From: Lysobacterales bacterium
Lineage (GTDB): Bacteria; Pseudomonadota; Gammaproteobacteria; Xanthomonadales; Marinicellaceae
Length of the DNA stretch: 39,598 nucleotides
Direction of reading: 5' to 3'
Assembly (NCBI GenBank): GCA_026982315.1
Contig: JALSHI010000068.1
Coordinates: 1 to 39,598, forward strand
Position numbers and translations under genes: made by a program
The notes under the pieces: model-generated
The model's database searches: none
Seen by the model: the letters and a program-made list of their open reading frames with translations, nothing else
What the model was told of the DNA's origin: nothing
Part shown: positions 9,220 to 17,395 of the stretch, in pieces
Layout of the letters: each line of letters begins with the position of its first letter
Position numbering within the stretch: the first letter of the stretch is position 1

Positions 9220-9251
9220 TGCCGCTTAAATTCTAAAGGACAAGGATCTCC

Positions 9252-9893
9252 ATGAGGCAGCCTTTCAGCATGGCCGAGCGCTTGTGCAGCGAGTTTGACC
9301 GCTTTTTAAAAACAGTGGCCGTACCGGCAAGCCATCCCGCCCAGCCCACACCCGGCGCTGATTGTGGCGAATCTCCTGTTCCCGAGACAGAAAAGCCCCA
9401 TGTGGCTGGATTGATGCGTATCAACCACACCGGTGAAGTCTGCGCCCAGGCGCTTTACTACGGCCAGGCCCTGTGGGCGCGGGATGACGCCACCCGCCAG
9501 CAGTTGCATCAGGCCGCCAACGAGGAATATGACCATCTCTGCTGGTGTCAGGACAGACTGAACGACCTGAACGCCAAGCCCAGTCTGCTCAACCCTTTCT
9601 GGTATGCCACATCCTTTGCCCTTGGCGGGGTGGCCGGGGCTTTCGGCGACCCTGTCAGCTACGGTTTTGTGATCGAAACCGAACGCCAGGTAGAGGCGCA
9701 TCTCGATGAGCATTTACAACAACTTCCGGAAAGTGACTGCAAGTCCCGCGCCATCCTTGAGCGTATGAAAGCCGACGAGGTGCGCCACGGAGAAAACGCC
9801 CGCGCCGCCGGTGGCGTGGATTTGCCCAGGCCCGTGCAAAAGGCCATGGGAGCCATGGCGCGGCTGATGAAAGCCCTGGCCTACCGGTTCTAG
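9252..9893 (+). CDS. coq7: 3-demethoxyubiquinol 3-hydroxylase (Coq7)
   Basis: A 213-residue ferritin-like diiron monooxygenase that hydroxylates the demethoxyubiquinone ring, the penultimate step of aerobic ubiquinone synthesis; it replaces UbiF in many proteobacteria. Carboxylate and histidine ligands are visible: Glu62 in NHTGE, Glu92-x-x-His95 in EEYDH, a glutamate in IETERQVEAH (about 144) and Glu176-x-x-His179 in ADEVRH. The length matches Pseudomonas Coq7. It lies just upstream of trpE, not with other ubi genes, though UbiI- and UbiH-type genes occur at the far end of the window. AAGGA sits about 12 bases before the ATG. Confidence 0.95.
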   Translation: MRQPFSMAERLCSEFDRFLKTVAVPASHPAQPTPGADCGESPVPETEKPHVAGLMRINHTGEVCAQALYYGQALWARDDATRQQLHQAANEEYDHLCWCQDRLNDLNAKPSLLNPFWYATSFALGGVAGAFGDPVSYGFVIETERQVEAHLDEHLQQLPESDCKSRAILERMKADEVRHGENARAAGGVDLPRPVQKAMGAMARLMKALAYRF

Positions 9894-10015
9894 TAACGAC
9901 TTTGGCGGCCTTGGCGAAAAATAACACTGCCATGGCTTTACGGCTGGTCATTTAGCGTCAGTTATTGGAAAATGGGCGTTTTGCTAATGCTGCCGCACGA
10001 GGACTCTGCCAGCCC

Positions 10016-11491
10016 ATGATGACCCTTGATGCCTTCAACCAACTGGCCCGGGCCGGTTACAACCGCATCCCCTTAACGCGATGCGTTTCCGCGGATTTGG
10101 ACACACCATTAAGCGCCTGGCTAAAACTGGCCAACGGCGCACACACCTTTTTGCTGGAATCAGTCGAGGGCGGCGCCCGCTGGGGGCGCTATTCCATCAT
10201 TGGCTTGTCAGCCGATAAACGCCTGCATGTGCAGGGCAACGAGGTTACCCTGTTTGACCTGGACGAAATCAGCGAAACCATAAGAACGGACGATGTTCTG
10301 ACCACACTGGAGACCATCAAAGCCCGCTACCGCGTCCCCAAAGTGGAAGGTCTGCCGGCCTTTACCGGCGGCTTTGTGGGTTATCTGGGTTATGAAACCA
10401 TTGAACACATTGAGCCCCGGTTACAGAAAAAAACCCCGCCAGACCAACTACAGATTCCCGATATCAATCTGTTGCTGGCCGAGGAGGTGGCCGTATTTGA
10501 CAATCTGGCCGGCAAAGTCTGGCTGATCGTACATGCCGATCCTGCACAACCACAGGCCTATGCCCGGGCGCAAAAACGGCTGGACGAGCTGGTCCATCGC
10601 CTGCGTTCGGGTTCCACCGGCTATGCGGAGCTGGTCAACCAGCAACCCATTGACCAGCAGGCCACCCGGCTGGGTTTTTCCCGCGATGACTTTACCCAGG
10701 CCGTTCGGACCTGCCAGGAATACATTGCCGCTGGCGACATTATGCAAGTGGTACTGAGCCAGCGCATGAGCACACCATTCCATGCCCGGCCGCTGGATGT
10801 TTATCGCGCCTTGCGCGCCAGCAACCCCAGCCCATACATGTATTTTATGGACTTTGGCGCCTATCAGGTGGTGGGGTCCTCGCCGGAAGTTCTGGTGCGC
10901 AAACAGGCTGACCACATCACCGTGCGCCCCATTGCCGGCACCCGCCCGCGTGGCAATACACAGGCAGAAGACCTGGCCCTGGAAAAAGAGTTGCTGAACG
11001 ACCCCAAGGAGCTGGCCGAGCACCTCATGCTCATCGACCTGGGCCGTAATGACGTGGGACGCGTGGCGCGTACCGGTAGTGTGGAACTGGTCGACAAAAT
11101 GGTGATTGAACGTTATTCCCATGTGATGCACATTGTCTCGGAGGTGCAAGGCCGCTTGCGCCCCGAGGTCACGCCCATGGACGTCATCCGTGCCACTTTT
11201 CCAGCTGGCACGTTATCCGGCGCACCCAAGGTGCGGGCCATGGAAATCATCGCCGAACTGGAACCGGTCAAACGCAATGTCTATGCCGGCGCGGTGGGCT
11301 ACTGGGGCTGGCATGATGACATGGACTGGGCCATTGCCATCCGCACCGCGGTGATTAAGGACAAACAGCTTCATGTTCAAGCTGGCGCCGGAATCGTCGC
11401 CGACTCGAACCCCGAGAGTGAATGGCAGGAAACCATGAACAAGGGCAAGGCGCTGTTCCGCGCCGTGGAAATGGCCAGCCAAGGACTATAG
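10016..11491 (+). CDS. trpE: Anthranilate synthase component I
   Basis: A 491-residue chorismate-binding enzyme that makes anthranilate, using ammonia supplied by TrpG. The N-terminus has LLES (residues 46-49), the tryptophan feedback-binding motif, which separates TrpE from the folate enzyme PabB. The C-terminal catalytic half contains RPIAGTRPRG, LIDLGRNDVGR and FPAGTLSGAPK. Start ATG 10016 (or 10019) matches family N-termini beginning near MTLDAFNQLA; an upstream start would add an atypical 17 residues. CGAGGA lies 12 bases before. In the 122-base gap after coq7 I see no Trp-rich leader peptide or attenuator hairpin pair, so TrpE feedback is the only regulation visible. Confidence 0.96.
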   Translation: MMTLDAFNQLARAGYNRIPLTRCVSADLDTPLSAWLKLANGAHTFLLESVEGGARWGRYSIIGLSADKRLHVQGNEVTLFDLDEISETIRTDDVLTTLETIKARYRVPKVEGLPAFTGGFVGYLGYETIEHIEPRLQKKTPPDQLQIPDINLLLAEEVAVFDNLAGKVWLIVHADPAQPQAYARAQKRLDELVHRLRSGSTGYAELVNQQPIDQQATRLGFSRDDFTQAVRTCQEYIAAGDIMQVVLSQRMSTPFHARPLDVYRALRASNPSPYMYFMDFGAYQVVGSSPEVLVRKQADHITVRPIAGTRPRGNTQAEDLALEKELLNDPKELAEHLMLIDLGRNDVGRVARTGSVELVDKMVIERYSHVMHIVSEVQGRLRPEVTPMDVIRATFPAGTLSGAPKVRAMEIIAELEPVKRNVYAGAVGYWGWHDDMDWAIAIRTAVIKDKQLHVQAGAGIVADSNPESEWQETMNKGKALFRAVEMASQGL

Positions 11492-11500
11492 GACAAACCC

Positions 11501-12085
11501 ATGCTGTTGATGATTGACAACTACGACTCATTTACCTACAACCTGGTACAGTACTTTGGCGAACTGGGCTGTGATGTGCGCGTTTATCGCAACGATGAAA
11601 TCACGGTTCCCGAAGCGTTGGCCCTCAACCCCGAGCGGGTGGTTATTTCACCAGGACCATGCAGTCCGGCTCAGGCCGGCATCTCCATGGACATGATCCG
11701 GGCCTGCGCGGGGCGCATTCCATTATTGGGCGTCTGCCTGGGCCATCAGGCCATTGGCCAGGTGTTTGGCGGCCAGGTGGTGCGGGCCGGGCGCATCATG
11801 CATGGCAAGGTTTCACCGGTCAAACATACCGGCAAAGATATTTTCAGCGGCCTGCCCAGCCCCTTCCAGGCCACGCGCTATCACTCTCTGGTGGTGGATA
11901 AGAACACCCTGCCCGAGTGCCTTGAAGTCACCGCCTGGACAGAAAATACCGATGGCAGCCTGGAGGAAATCATGGGTTTTCGTCATAGGGAACACGCCAT
12001 TTCCGGCGTGCAGTTTCACCCGGAATCCATTCTGACCGAGCACGGCCATCAACTGCTGAAAAACTTTCTCGAACACCATGACTGA
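11501..12085 (+). CDS. trpG: Anthranilate synthase component II (glutamine amidotransferase)
   Basis: A 194-residue class-I glutamine amidotransferase supplying ammonia to TrpE. The catalytic triad is Cys79 in [10 protein letters not shown], His173 and Glu175 in GVQFHPESI. It starts 9 bases after trpE and is not fused to TrpD. It could also serve PabB in folate synthesis, as such subunits do in some bacteria. Its last bases overlap the start of a small possible membrane ORF at 12078. Confidence 0.95.
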   Translation: MLLMIDNYDSFTYNLVQYFGELGCDVRVYRNDEITVPEALALNPERVVISPGPCSPAQAGISMDMIRACAGRIPLLGVCLGHQAIGQVFGGQVVRAGRIMHGKVSPVKHTGKDIFSGLPSPFQATRYHSLVVDKNTLPECLEVTAWTENTDGSLEEIMGFRHREHAISGVQFHPESILTEHGHQLLKNFLEHHD

Positions 12086-12164
12086 ACAACTGCAACCACT
12101 GGATTATGCGCTGATTGCCTTGCTGCTGTTGGCCATTACCCTGTTCGCCAAACCCGTGGGCTGA
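12078..12164 (+). CDS. Possible 28-residue membrane peptide between trpG and trpD
   Basis: An ATG at 12078 overlaps the trpG stop by 8 bases and opens a 28-codon frame ending in TGA at 12162-12164. The peptide begins [11 protein letters not shown] and continues with one hydrophobic stretch (residues 11-24, [12 protein letters not shown]) and a short AKPVG tail, as in single-span small membrane proteins. No good Shine-Dalgarno is visible inside the trpG end, so expression would rely on coupling. The LFAKPVG ending resembles the N-terminal helix of the potassium pump subunit KdpA, so a decayed gene start is another reading. It may also be chance. The bases from 12165 to trpD hold nothing else. 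Confidence 0.35.
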   Translation: MTEQLQPLDYALIALLLLAITLFAKPVG

Positions 12165-12206
12165 GACGCCATATGACACAGCCATAACCTGTACTGCGAA
12201 ATCGAC

Positions 12207-13244
12207 ATGAAAAAAACACCCATTCAAACCGCCTTGCAGCAACTGGCCACGCACCAATGCCTGCGCCCCGGGCAAATGCGTGACAGCATGCGCCAAATTA
12301 TGGATGGCGAAGCCACAGACGCCCAGATTGGCGGTCTGCTCATGGCCTTGAAACTGGCCGGAGAAACCGCTTCTGACTTACAAGAAGCCGCTGAAGTCAT
12401 GCGCGAACGAGCCGTCAAGGTTCCCGCCGGCGGCCCTTATCTGGTGGATACTTGTGGCACCGGTGGTGATGGCAAAGGACTGTTCAACGTTTCCACAGGG
12501 GCGGCCATTGTGGCGGCGGCGGCTGGTTGCCAGGTGGCCAAACACGGTAACCGTTCGGTCTCTGGCACCACCGGCAGCGCCGACGTGCTGGAAGCCGCTG
12601 GCGTCAATCTCGATTTGTTTCCTGAAGGCGTGCAGCACTGTCTGCATACAGCCGGTATCGGCTTTTTGTTCGCCCCGGCCCATCATGGTGCCACCCGCCA
12701 TGCCGTGGGGCCGCGCAAACAGCTGGGGCTGCGTACCCTGTTCAACTTGCTGGGGCCGCTGACCAATCCGGCCGAAGCCCCCAACCAGGTGCTGGGTGTC
12801 TATGAAAAACGCTGGTTGCCTCTGGTGGCCGAAGTGCTGCGAAATCTTGGTTCCCGCCATGTCATGGTGGTGCATTCGGCCGATGGCATGGATGAAATCT
12901 CCCTGGCCGCCCCAACCTATGTAGCAGAACTCAAGGCGGGCATCATCACCCAATACACGCTCGATCCCGAAGACGTGGGCATACAGCACCAGTCTATTGA
13001 GCCATTGGTGGTGCATAATGCCCAGGACAGTCTGACCCTGATTCGCGAGGCTTTTGCCGGAACCCCGGGGCCGGCGGCTGACATGCTGGCTCTAAACGCC
13101 GGCGCCGCCATTTATGTGGCCGGACGCGCCGATACCCTGGTCAACGGCGTCAATCAGGCCCGGGAAGCATTGCGTTCAGGCGCTGCGGCGGCCACCCTGG
13201 AAAAACTCATTGCCGCCAGCCACGCCACGGCAACACGACCATGA
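12207..13244 (+). CDS. trpD: Anthranilate phosphoribosyltransferase
   Basis: A 345-residue enzyme that joins anthranilate to phosphoribosyl pyrophosphate. The PRPP and Mg2+ site is seen in DTCGTGGDGKGLFNVSTG (from about residue 81) and in KHGNRSVSG, and the anthranilate tunnel region in GPLTNPAEAPNQVLGV. An N-terminal four-helix domain opens with QMRDSMRQIMDGEATDAQ. It starts 121 bases after trpG, with no strong Shine-Dalgarno, and overlaps trpC by 4 nt (ATGA). The trpEGDC order without trpB/trpA is common outside the enteric bacteria, where trpF/B/A sit elsewhere. Confidence 0.95.
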   Translation: MKKTPIQTALQQLATHQCLRPGQMRDSMRQIMDGEATDAQIGGLLMALKLAGETASDLQEAAEVMRERAVKVPAGGPYLVDTCGTGGDGKGLFNVSTGAAIVAAAAGCQVAKHGNRSVSGTTGSADVLEAAGVNLDLFPEGVQHCLHTAGIGFLFAPAHHGATRHAVGPRKQLGLRTLFNLLGPLTNPAEAPNQVLGVYEKRWLPLVAEVLRNLGSRHVMVVHSADGMDEISLAAPTYVAELKAGIITQYTLDPEDVGIQHQSIEPLVVHNAQDSLTLIREAFAGTPGPAADMLALNAGAAIYVAGRADTLVNGVNQAREALRSGAAAATLEKLIAASHATATRP

Positions 13245-14032
13245 GCGACATTCTCACCACCATTTTGCAGACCAAAGCCGAAGAAGTGGCCCTGGGGAAA
13301 CACCGTCACTCACTGGCGGAATTGCGCCTGCGCTGTCAGCAACTGCCGCCCACTCGCGGATTCAAGGCGGCGTTGGCGGCAAAAATCCAGCAACAACAAC
13401 CTGCTGTCATTGCCGAAATCAAAAAAGCCTCACCCAGCAAGGGTGTCATCCGGGCGGATTTTGATGTCCCCACCCTGGCTGCCGCCTATGCCGCCGGCGG
13501 TGCCACCTGCTTGTCCGTACTCACAGATAACAAGTATTTCCAGGGTGACGACACTTACTTGCAGGCGGCGCGCCAGGCTGTCAACCTGCCTGTTCTGCGC
13601 AAGGAGTTCATTATCGACCCATGGCAGATATATCAGTCCCGCGTGCTGGGCGCGGATGCGGTTTTGCTGATTGTGGCCGCCTTGAGCGACCCACAGCTAT
13701 TCGAATTTACCGAGCTGGCGCACAGCCTGGGGCTGGATGTACTGATGGAAGTTCACGATGCGGCTGAACTGCAACGGGCCCTGCAAACACCAGCACAATT
13801 GATTGGTGTCAATAACCGCAATCTGCGCACATTCACCACCACCATAGACACCACACTGAACCTTTTGCCCCGAATCCCGGCTGAACGGCTGCTTGTCAGC
13901 GAAAGTGGCTTGCACAGCAACACAGACATTCAGCGTTTGCGTGCTGCGGGCGTGCATGCTTTTCTCATTGGAGAAGCCTTTATGCGCCATGATGACCCTG
14001 GAAAAGCCCTGCAAAAAATGGTTTATTCCTGA
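13241..14032 (+). CDS. trpC: Indole-3-glycerol phosphate synthase
   Basis: A 263-residue TIM-barrel enzyme that cyclises the carboxyphenylamino-deoxyribulose phosphate to indoleglycerol phosphate. Seen are EIKKASPSKGVIR (catalytic lysine), LRKEFIIDPWQI, GVNNRNLRTF and VSESGLHSNTDI, then the phosphate-binding GEAFMRHDDPG. It is the monofunctional form, not fused to TrpF as in E. coli. Its ATG overlaps the trpD stop, and its own stop is 2 bases before the next gene. Confidence 0.95.
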   Translation: MSDILTTILQTKAEEVALGKHRHSLAELRLRCQQLPPTRGFKAALAAKIQQQQPAVIAEIKKASPSKGVIRADFDVPTLAAAYAAGGATCLSVLTDNKYFQGDDTYLQAARQAVNLPVLRKEFIIDPWQIYQSRVLGADAVLLIVAALSDPQLFEFTELAHSLGLDVLMEVHDAAELQRALQTPAQLIGVNNRNLRTFTTTIDTTLNLLPRIPAERLLVSESGLHSNTDIQRLRAAGVHAFLIGEAFMRHDDPGKALQKMVYS

Positions 14033-14034
14033 AC

Positions 14035-15309
14035 ATGGACTCACAACTCTCTTTTTGGCGCATTAAATGGCTGACGGCCCGACGTTTTTTGCGCGAGCTG
14101 TGGCAACGTTTCTACGATGACGACCTCACCGGTTCGGCCAGTTCCCTGACCTATACCACACTGTTGTCACTGGTACCGCTGATGTCTGTGCTGGTGACCA
14201 TGCTGTCGGCCATGCCAGTGTTTGAAAACATTTCCCAACAGGTGCAGGATTTTATTTTCCAGAACTTCGTGCCCACCTCCGGCACTGTCATCCAGGAATA
14301 CCTGAGCGGCTTTGTGGAAAAAGCCCGCGGCCTGACTGTAGGCATGTCACTGGCTGTGTTTGCCACATCCATCATGATGATGATGACCATCGAAAAAGCC
14401 CTGAACCGCATTTGGGACACGCGCCCTTCCCGCAATTTTCTCCACAAGGTGCTGATTTACTGGGCTGTGCTGACCATGGGCCCTTTGCTGGTCGGCGGTG
14501 GGCTGGTGATGAGCTCCTATCTGTTCAACACGGCGCCGGGGTTGCGGGACCTGAAAGTCTATCTGCTCAAGTTTCTGCCCGTTCTGGCATCGGCCAGCGC
14601 CTTTTTCTTTATGTATCTCATTATCCCCAACCGCAAGGTCAAGTGGCGCTCGGCGCTTGTGGGCGCACTGGTGGCCGCAGTGCTTTTTGAAATGGCCAAG
14701 CGCGGATTCACCTGGTATGTCACCACCTTCCCCAGCTACCAAAAAGTTTACGGCGCTCTGGCCACCATCCCCCTGTTCCTGGGGTGGGTCTATGTCTCTT
14801 GGGTCATTGTCCTGCTGGGCGGGGTCATCGCTGCCACACTGGAAAGCACCCGCTGGCGATATCAGACTGCGCGCTTTCGGAAAAACCAGCGTTTTTTACT
14901 GGTGCTGGAGATTTTGCGTCGCCTCTGGCACGCCAGCCAGCGTGGCACGCCCGTATCCATGACAAAAATCAGCCAAAAACTTGCCAGTATTCCTGATAAT
15001 GAACTGTCTTCTTCCCTGGATTGGCTGGAACAACAACATGTGATTGAACGTAACGAAGACGGCGACTACATCCTATTACGCGATCTGGACACCATCAGCC
15101 TGAAAGACCTGTATCAGCTTGACCATTTTGCCTTGCCCGAGCATGCCCTGAATGAATTGAAGCCCTTTGAGCCTTTTGCCCACGCATTGTGGCAGGCCAT
15201 CGAACCGAACATGCGGCGGCCTGTCAAAGCCTTGTTCAGGGAAATTGACCAGGCCGCCAGCACACCGCACCCGGATGCAGCTAAACACCAACCGAATCAT
15301 GACCGTTAG
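14035..15309 (+). CDS. YihY/BrkB family inner-membrane protein
   Basis: A 424-residue protein whose first ~285 residues carry about six membrane spans and the YihY/UPF0761 signature: SASSLTYTTLLSLVPL early on, then EKALNRIWD and the paired AFFFMYLIIPNRKVKWR and GWVYVSWVIVLLGG. The ~140-residue cytosolic C-terminus looks like a winged-helix fold (SMTKISQKLASIPDNELSSS, then a beta hairpin ERNEDGDYILL) and is usual in the longer pseudomonad-type members. Older 'ribonuclease BN' labels for this family are wrong. The function is unknown; a transport role has been proposed. It starts 2 bases after trpC, so it probably shares that transcript. Confidence 0.87.
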   Translation: MDSQLSFWRIKWLTARRFLRELWQRFYDDDLTGSASSLTYTTLLSLVPLMSVLVTMLSAMPVFENISQQVQDFIFQNFVPTSGTVIQEYLSGFVEKARGLTVGMSLAVFATSIMMMMTIEKALNRIWDTRPSRNFLHKVLIYWAVLTMGPLLVGGGLVMSSYLFNTAPGLRDLKVYLLKFLPVLASASAFFFMYLIIPNRKVKWRSALVGALVAAVLFEMAKRGFTWYVTTFPSYQKVYGALATIPLFLGWVYVSWVIVLLGGVIAATLESTRWRYQTARFRKNQRFLLVLEILRRLWHASQRGTPVSMTKISQKLASIPDNELSSSLDWLEQQHVIERNEDGDYILLRDLDTISLKDLYQLDHFALPEHALNELKPFEPFAHALWQAIEPNMRRPVKALFREIDQAASTPHPDAAKHQPNHDR

Positions 15310-15321
15310 GAGAGTCTGCCC

Positions 15322-15786
15322 ATGAAAAAACTGATAATCAGCCTGATAACCCTGAGCCTGCTGGCCGCCTGCAACGGCTCCTCCAGCGACAACGGCGCGG
15401 ATTTCGCCCTGACCGACCTGAATGGAAAGAACCACAAGTTATCCGACTACCGGGGGAAATGGGTGGTGGTCAATTACTGGGCCACCTGGTGCCCGCCCTG
15501 CCGCAAAGAGATTCCTGACTTTGTCAAGTTTCAGCAGAATCACGACAACGTACAAATTCTCGGCATCGCCTACGAAGATGCCGCTATCGAAAAACTCAGG
15601 CACTTTGTCCAGGAATTCCAGATAAACTACCCCATCCTGACCGTTGATGTCTACAATCCACCGGCCACAATCCTGAACAATACGCCGCTGCCCACCACAG
15701 TCATTTACGACCCCAACGGCCGCCAGGTGGAAAAACGCATTGGCCCCATGACCGAACACGACTTGGCGGCAGCTATCAACCCGTAA
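15322..15786 (+). CDS. TlpA-type thioredoxin-fold lipoprotein
   Basis: A 154-residue periplasmic-facing lipoprotein. The signal ends in the lipobox LLAAC with lipidated Cys17. The thioredoxin-like (AhpC-TSA/Redoxin) domain has the active site WATWCPPCRK (Cys57, Cys60) and a cis-proline segment near LPTTVIYD. This resembles TlpA/ResA-type thiol reductases that reduce apocytochrome c or other periplasmic disulfides; no cytochrome maturation genes are nearby, so the partner is unknown. AGGAG precedes the ATG by about 9 bases, 13 bases after the YihY gene. Between its stop and the convergent lipoprotein gene (149 bases) I see no clear terminator. Confidence 0.9.
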   Translation: MKKLIISLITLSLLAACNGSSSDNGADFALTDLNGKNHKLSDYRGKWVVVNYWATWCPPCRKEIPDFVKFQQNHDNVQILGIAYEDAAIEKLRHFVQEFQINYPILTVDVYNPPATILNNTPLPTTVIYDPNGRQVEKRIGPMTEHDLAAAINP

Positions 15787-15935
15787 TCACCTGCGTGGGG
15801 CAATAGGTTTTGGCGCCGAAATTTGGATAAAAACAGCTGAAGCCAAGATAGGTAACGACCACATATTCTGGAGCGCACCCAGTAACAGACCACTTCCCTG
15901 CATATTGATTGAACAGACATGGGTTAAAAAATAAA

Positions 15936-16988
15936 TTACTGCATCGCGTCCAATATCGTGACTGCGGTTGCGTCTAACTTTTGCGCTATCTCCTCATCAG
16001 TAAAATACCGAATCATGAAGGTTTTGACCATAATGGCGCCGCTCTCGAGGGGAATATAGAGTGTTTTTCTGTCCCGATAGGCGTCTTTGCCATTAAAGGA
16101 AACTTTTTCACCATTTTTCTCGAAATGCTGATTCCAGCGTTTAACGCCGTCGCTCCCCAAATAACTGACATAAACACTGCCTTGGCGGTTGCTGAAATAA
16201 ACGCAGCTGACACCATCTTGTTGTGGGCGTTTGTTTTGTGAAGGGACATGGTTAATTTCAATAACGGGAAAACTCCAGGCGACCGTGCCTTGCAATAGCT
16301 CATAAGGTTTTGCCGCGCGGCTTGCCGCGCAAATGTCCACAGAAGGTCCTCCCACCAGTTTGGCATTTGCCGGTTTCAGGTGGGTTGAATCGGTGACTTG
16401 CTGTAACCGGCCAAGCACCTTTTTGGCGATCCAGATATTTGTGTCCATTTCCGATTTGTTATTGAAAGGTATCTGACTGACCACCATCACCAGGCGGTCG
16501 CCGGTTTTGACAATCAGTTGATCGCGTCCTTGATAACTTCCCAACCAGGAGGCCTCTCCGAGGCCGGGGTATTCATTCGCCGGTGCCTGAAACTGACTAT
16601 TAATTTGCTGAATATGAACCCATGCCAGGGGGGTACCCTGATCCACCGATCGCCATTTGCAACCAACGAATGGTGTAATCGAGCTGTTTTGCGGCAGCTG
16701 CCTGGTTCCGCCCAGTTGAGCGATATGTTGGTCGTCAGGCAAGCCAATCTCGCTGAGTTCGGATTGGCTGATAAGTTTGCAAGGGTCAAGGTTGACTGCC
16801 GACGGCAGTTCTTGCAATCCAATAGCCGGCGTGGCAACCGTGGTTTTACTGCTCTTTTGAATTTGCTGCGCAGCGGGCGGCTGTTTGTTTGCTGTGCTTT
16901 CTGTGGCCGATTTATCATCACACCCCGAAAGCGCAGCGAAACCCAGAAACATCAGAACAGCATTCCACTTAATTAACCTGACAATCAT
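15936..16988 (-). CDS. Lipoprotein of unknown function with two DUF3558-like halves
   Basis: A 350-residue lipoprotein with signal peptide (residues 5-22) and lipobox LSGC (Cys23). Asp at +2 and +3 would favour retention in the inner membrane by the E. coli Lol rule. After a low-complexity linker (24-65, rich in Q, S, T, A) come two similar units: one opens at DPC (Cys70) and reaches GCKW (Cys110), the other opens at DIC (Cys220) and reaches SCVYF (Cys262). Each pair is 40-42 residues apart and is followed by about 80 residues ending in a helix. The cysteine spacing and DPC start resemble DUF3558-like lipoproteins, a loose match. The start was chosen at 16988 because of the signal and a GGGGGA upstream. 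No function can be given. Confidence 0.75.
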   Translation of the reverse strand: MIVRLIKWNAVLMFLGFAALSGCDDKSATESTANKQPPAAQQIQKSSKTTVATPAIGLQELPSAVNLDPCKLISQSELSEIGLPDDQHIAQLGGTRQLPQNSSITPFVGCKWRSVDQGTPLAWVHIQQINSQFQAPANEYPGLGEASWLGSYQGRDQLIVKTGDRLVMVVSQIPFNNKSEMDTNIWIAKKVLGRLQQVTDSTHLKPANAKLVGGPSVDICAASRAAKPYELLQGTVAWSFPVIEINHVPSQNKRPQQDGVSCVYFSNRQGSVYVSYLGSDGVKRWNQHFEKNGEKVSFNGKDAYRDRKTLYIPLESGAIMVKTFMIRYFTDEEIAQKLDATAVTILDAMQ

Positions 16989-17168
16989 TGTTTCCCCCTG
17001 TTCTCTCACTATTAAAAATGGTAAAAGCAAGTTGCCGAAAAACGGTTATCGGCAAAAGACGTAATAAAAATAGTCCTGCCGTCACCGGCGCTGTGGCATT
17101 TATCAGAAATGGCCATCATATCTTATCCTCCACTCGTCTGTTAACTGCCCACCGACTCACACTTTCAT

Positions 17169-17184
17169 TTGTGAGATTTCACAA
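17169..17184. promoter_or_regulatory. TTGTGA-N4-TCACAA dyad
   Basis: Perfect 6-bp arms TTGTGA and TCACAA with a 4-base spacer. The arms are those of a CRP-type site, but CRP sites have a 6-base spacer, so the cognate factor is unclear. It lies about 180 bases from each flanking gene start. Confidence 0.35.
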
Positions 17185-17265
17185 TTCTTTTCCAATGAAC
17201 AACGGATTAACACTGCTCCGCTTGGCCACACCAAATATCATTGTTTATCTTACTGACAAACCTCA

Positions 17266-17278
17266 TCACATTTTGTGA
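17266..17278. promoter_or_regulatory. TCACA-TTT-TGTGA dyad
   Basis: A second dyad of the same half-site words, in opposite orientation (TCACA first), with a 3-base spacer, 82 bases after the first and 76 bases before the rsxA -10 element. It may be an operator or a small hairpin in AT-rich DNA. Confidence 0.25.
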
Positions 17279-17353
17279 AAAATCGCTTGCTATGACCCGG
17301 TCACGCACAACAGACCGGGCGGCCACCAACCCGGCCCGCCTGATGGACTTGTT

Positions 17354-17362
17354 TGCTATAAT
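17354..17362 (+). promoter_or_regulatory. Extended -10 promoter for the rsx operon
   Basis: TGC-TATAAT, an extended -10 with a perfect hexamer, lies 33 bases before the rsxA ATG. There is no -35 match. Position and form equal those before prpB and coq7. Confidence 0.5.
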
Positions 17363-17395
17363 TGGCGGTCACATTCCCACCTGGCGGTACGGTGT

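Larger units (their letters stand above)
16989..17395. other. Divergent intergenic region between the lipoprotein gene and rsxA
   Basis: These 407 bases separate two divergently transcribed genes and must hold both promoters. They contain an AT-rich stretch with two TGTGA-type dyads (annotated separately) and the rsxA extended -10. A 96-codon frame on the plus strand (16988-17278) has no Shine-Dalgarno and no recognisable domain, and I treat it as noise. Confidence 0.7.

Noticed and set aside
9894-10015. Possible tryptophan attenuator before trpE
   Set aside because: The only short frame there (from about 9932) has no Trp codons, and no terminator/antiterminator pair is seen.
14035-15309. 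Annotation as ribonuclease BN
   Set aside because: Historical mislabel of the YihY family; the protein is a membrane protein without nuclease motifs.
16988-17278. A 96-codon plus-strand frame in the lipoprotein-rsxA gap
   Set aside because: No Shine-Dalgarno, no domain, and it spans likely promoter DNA.
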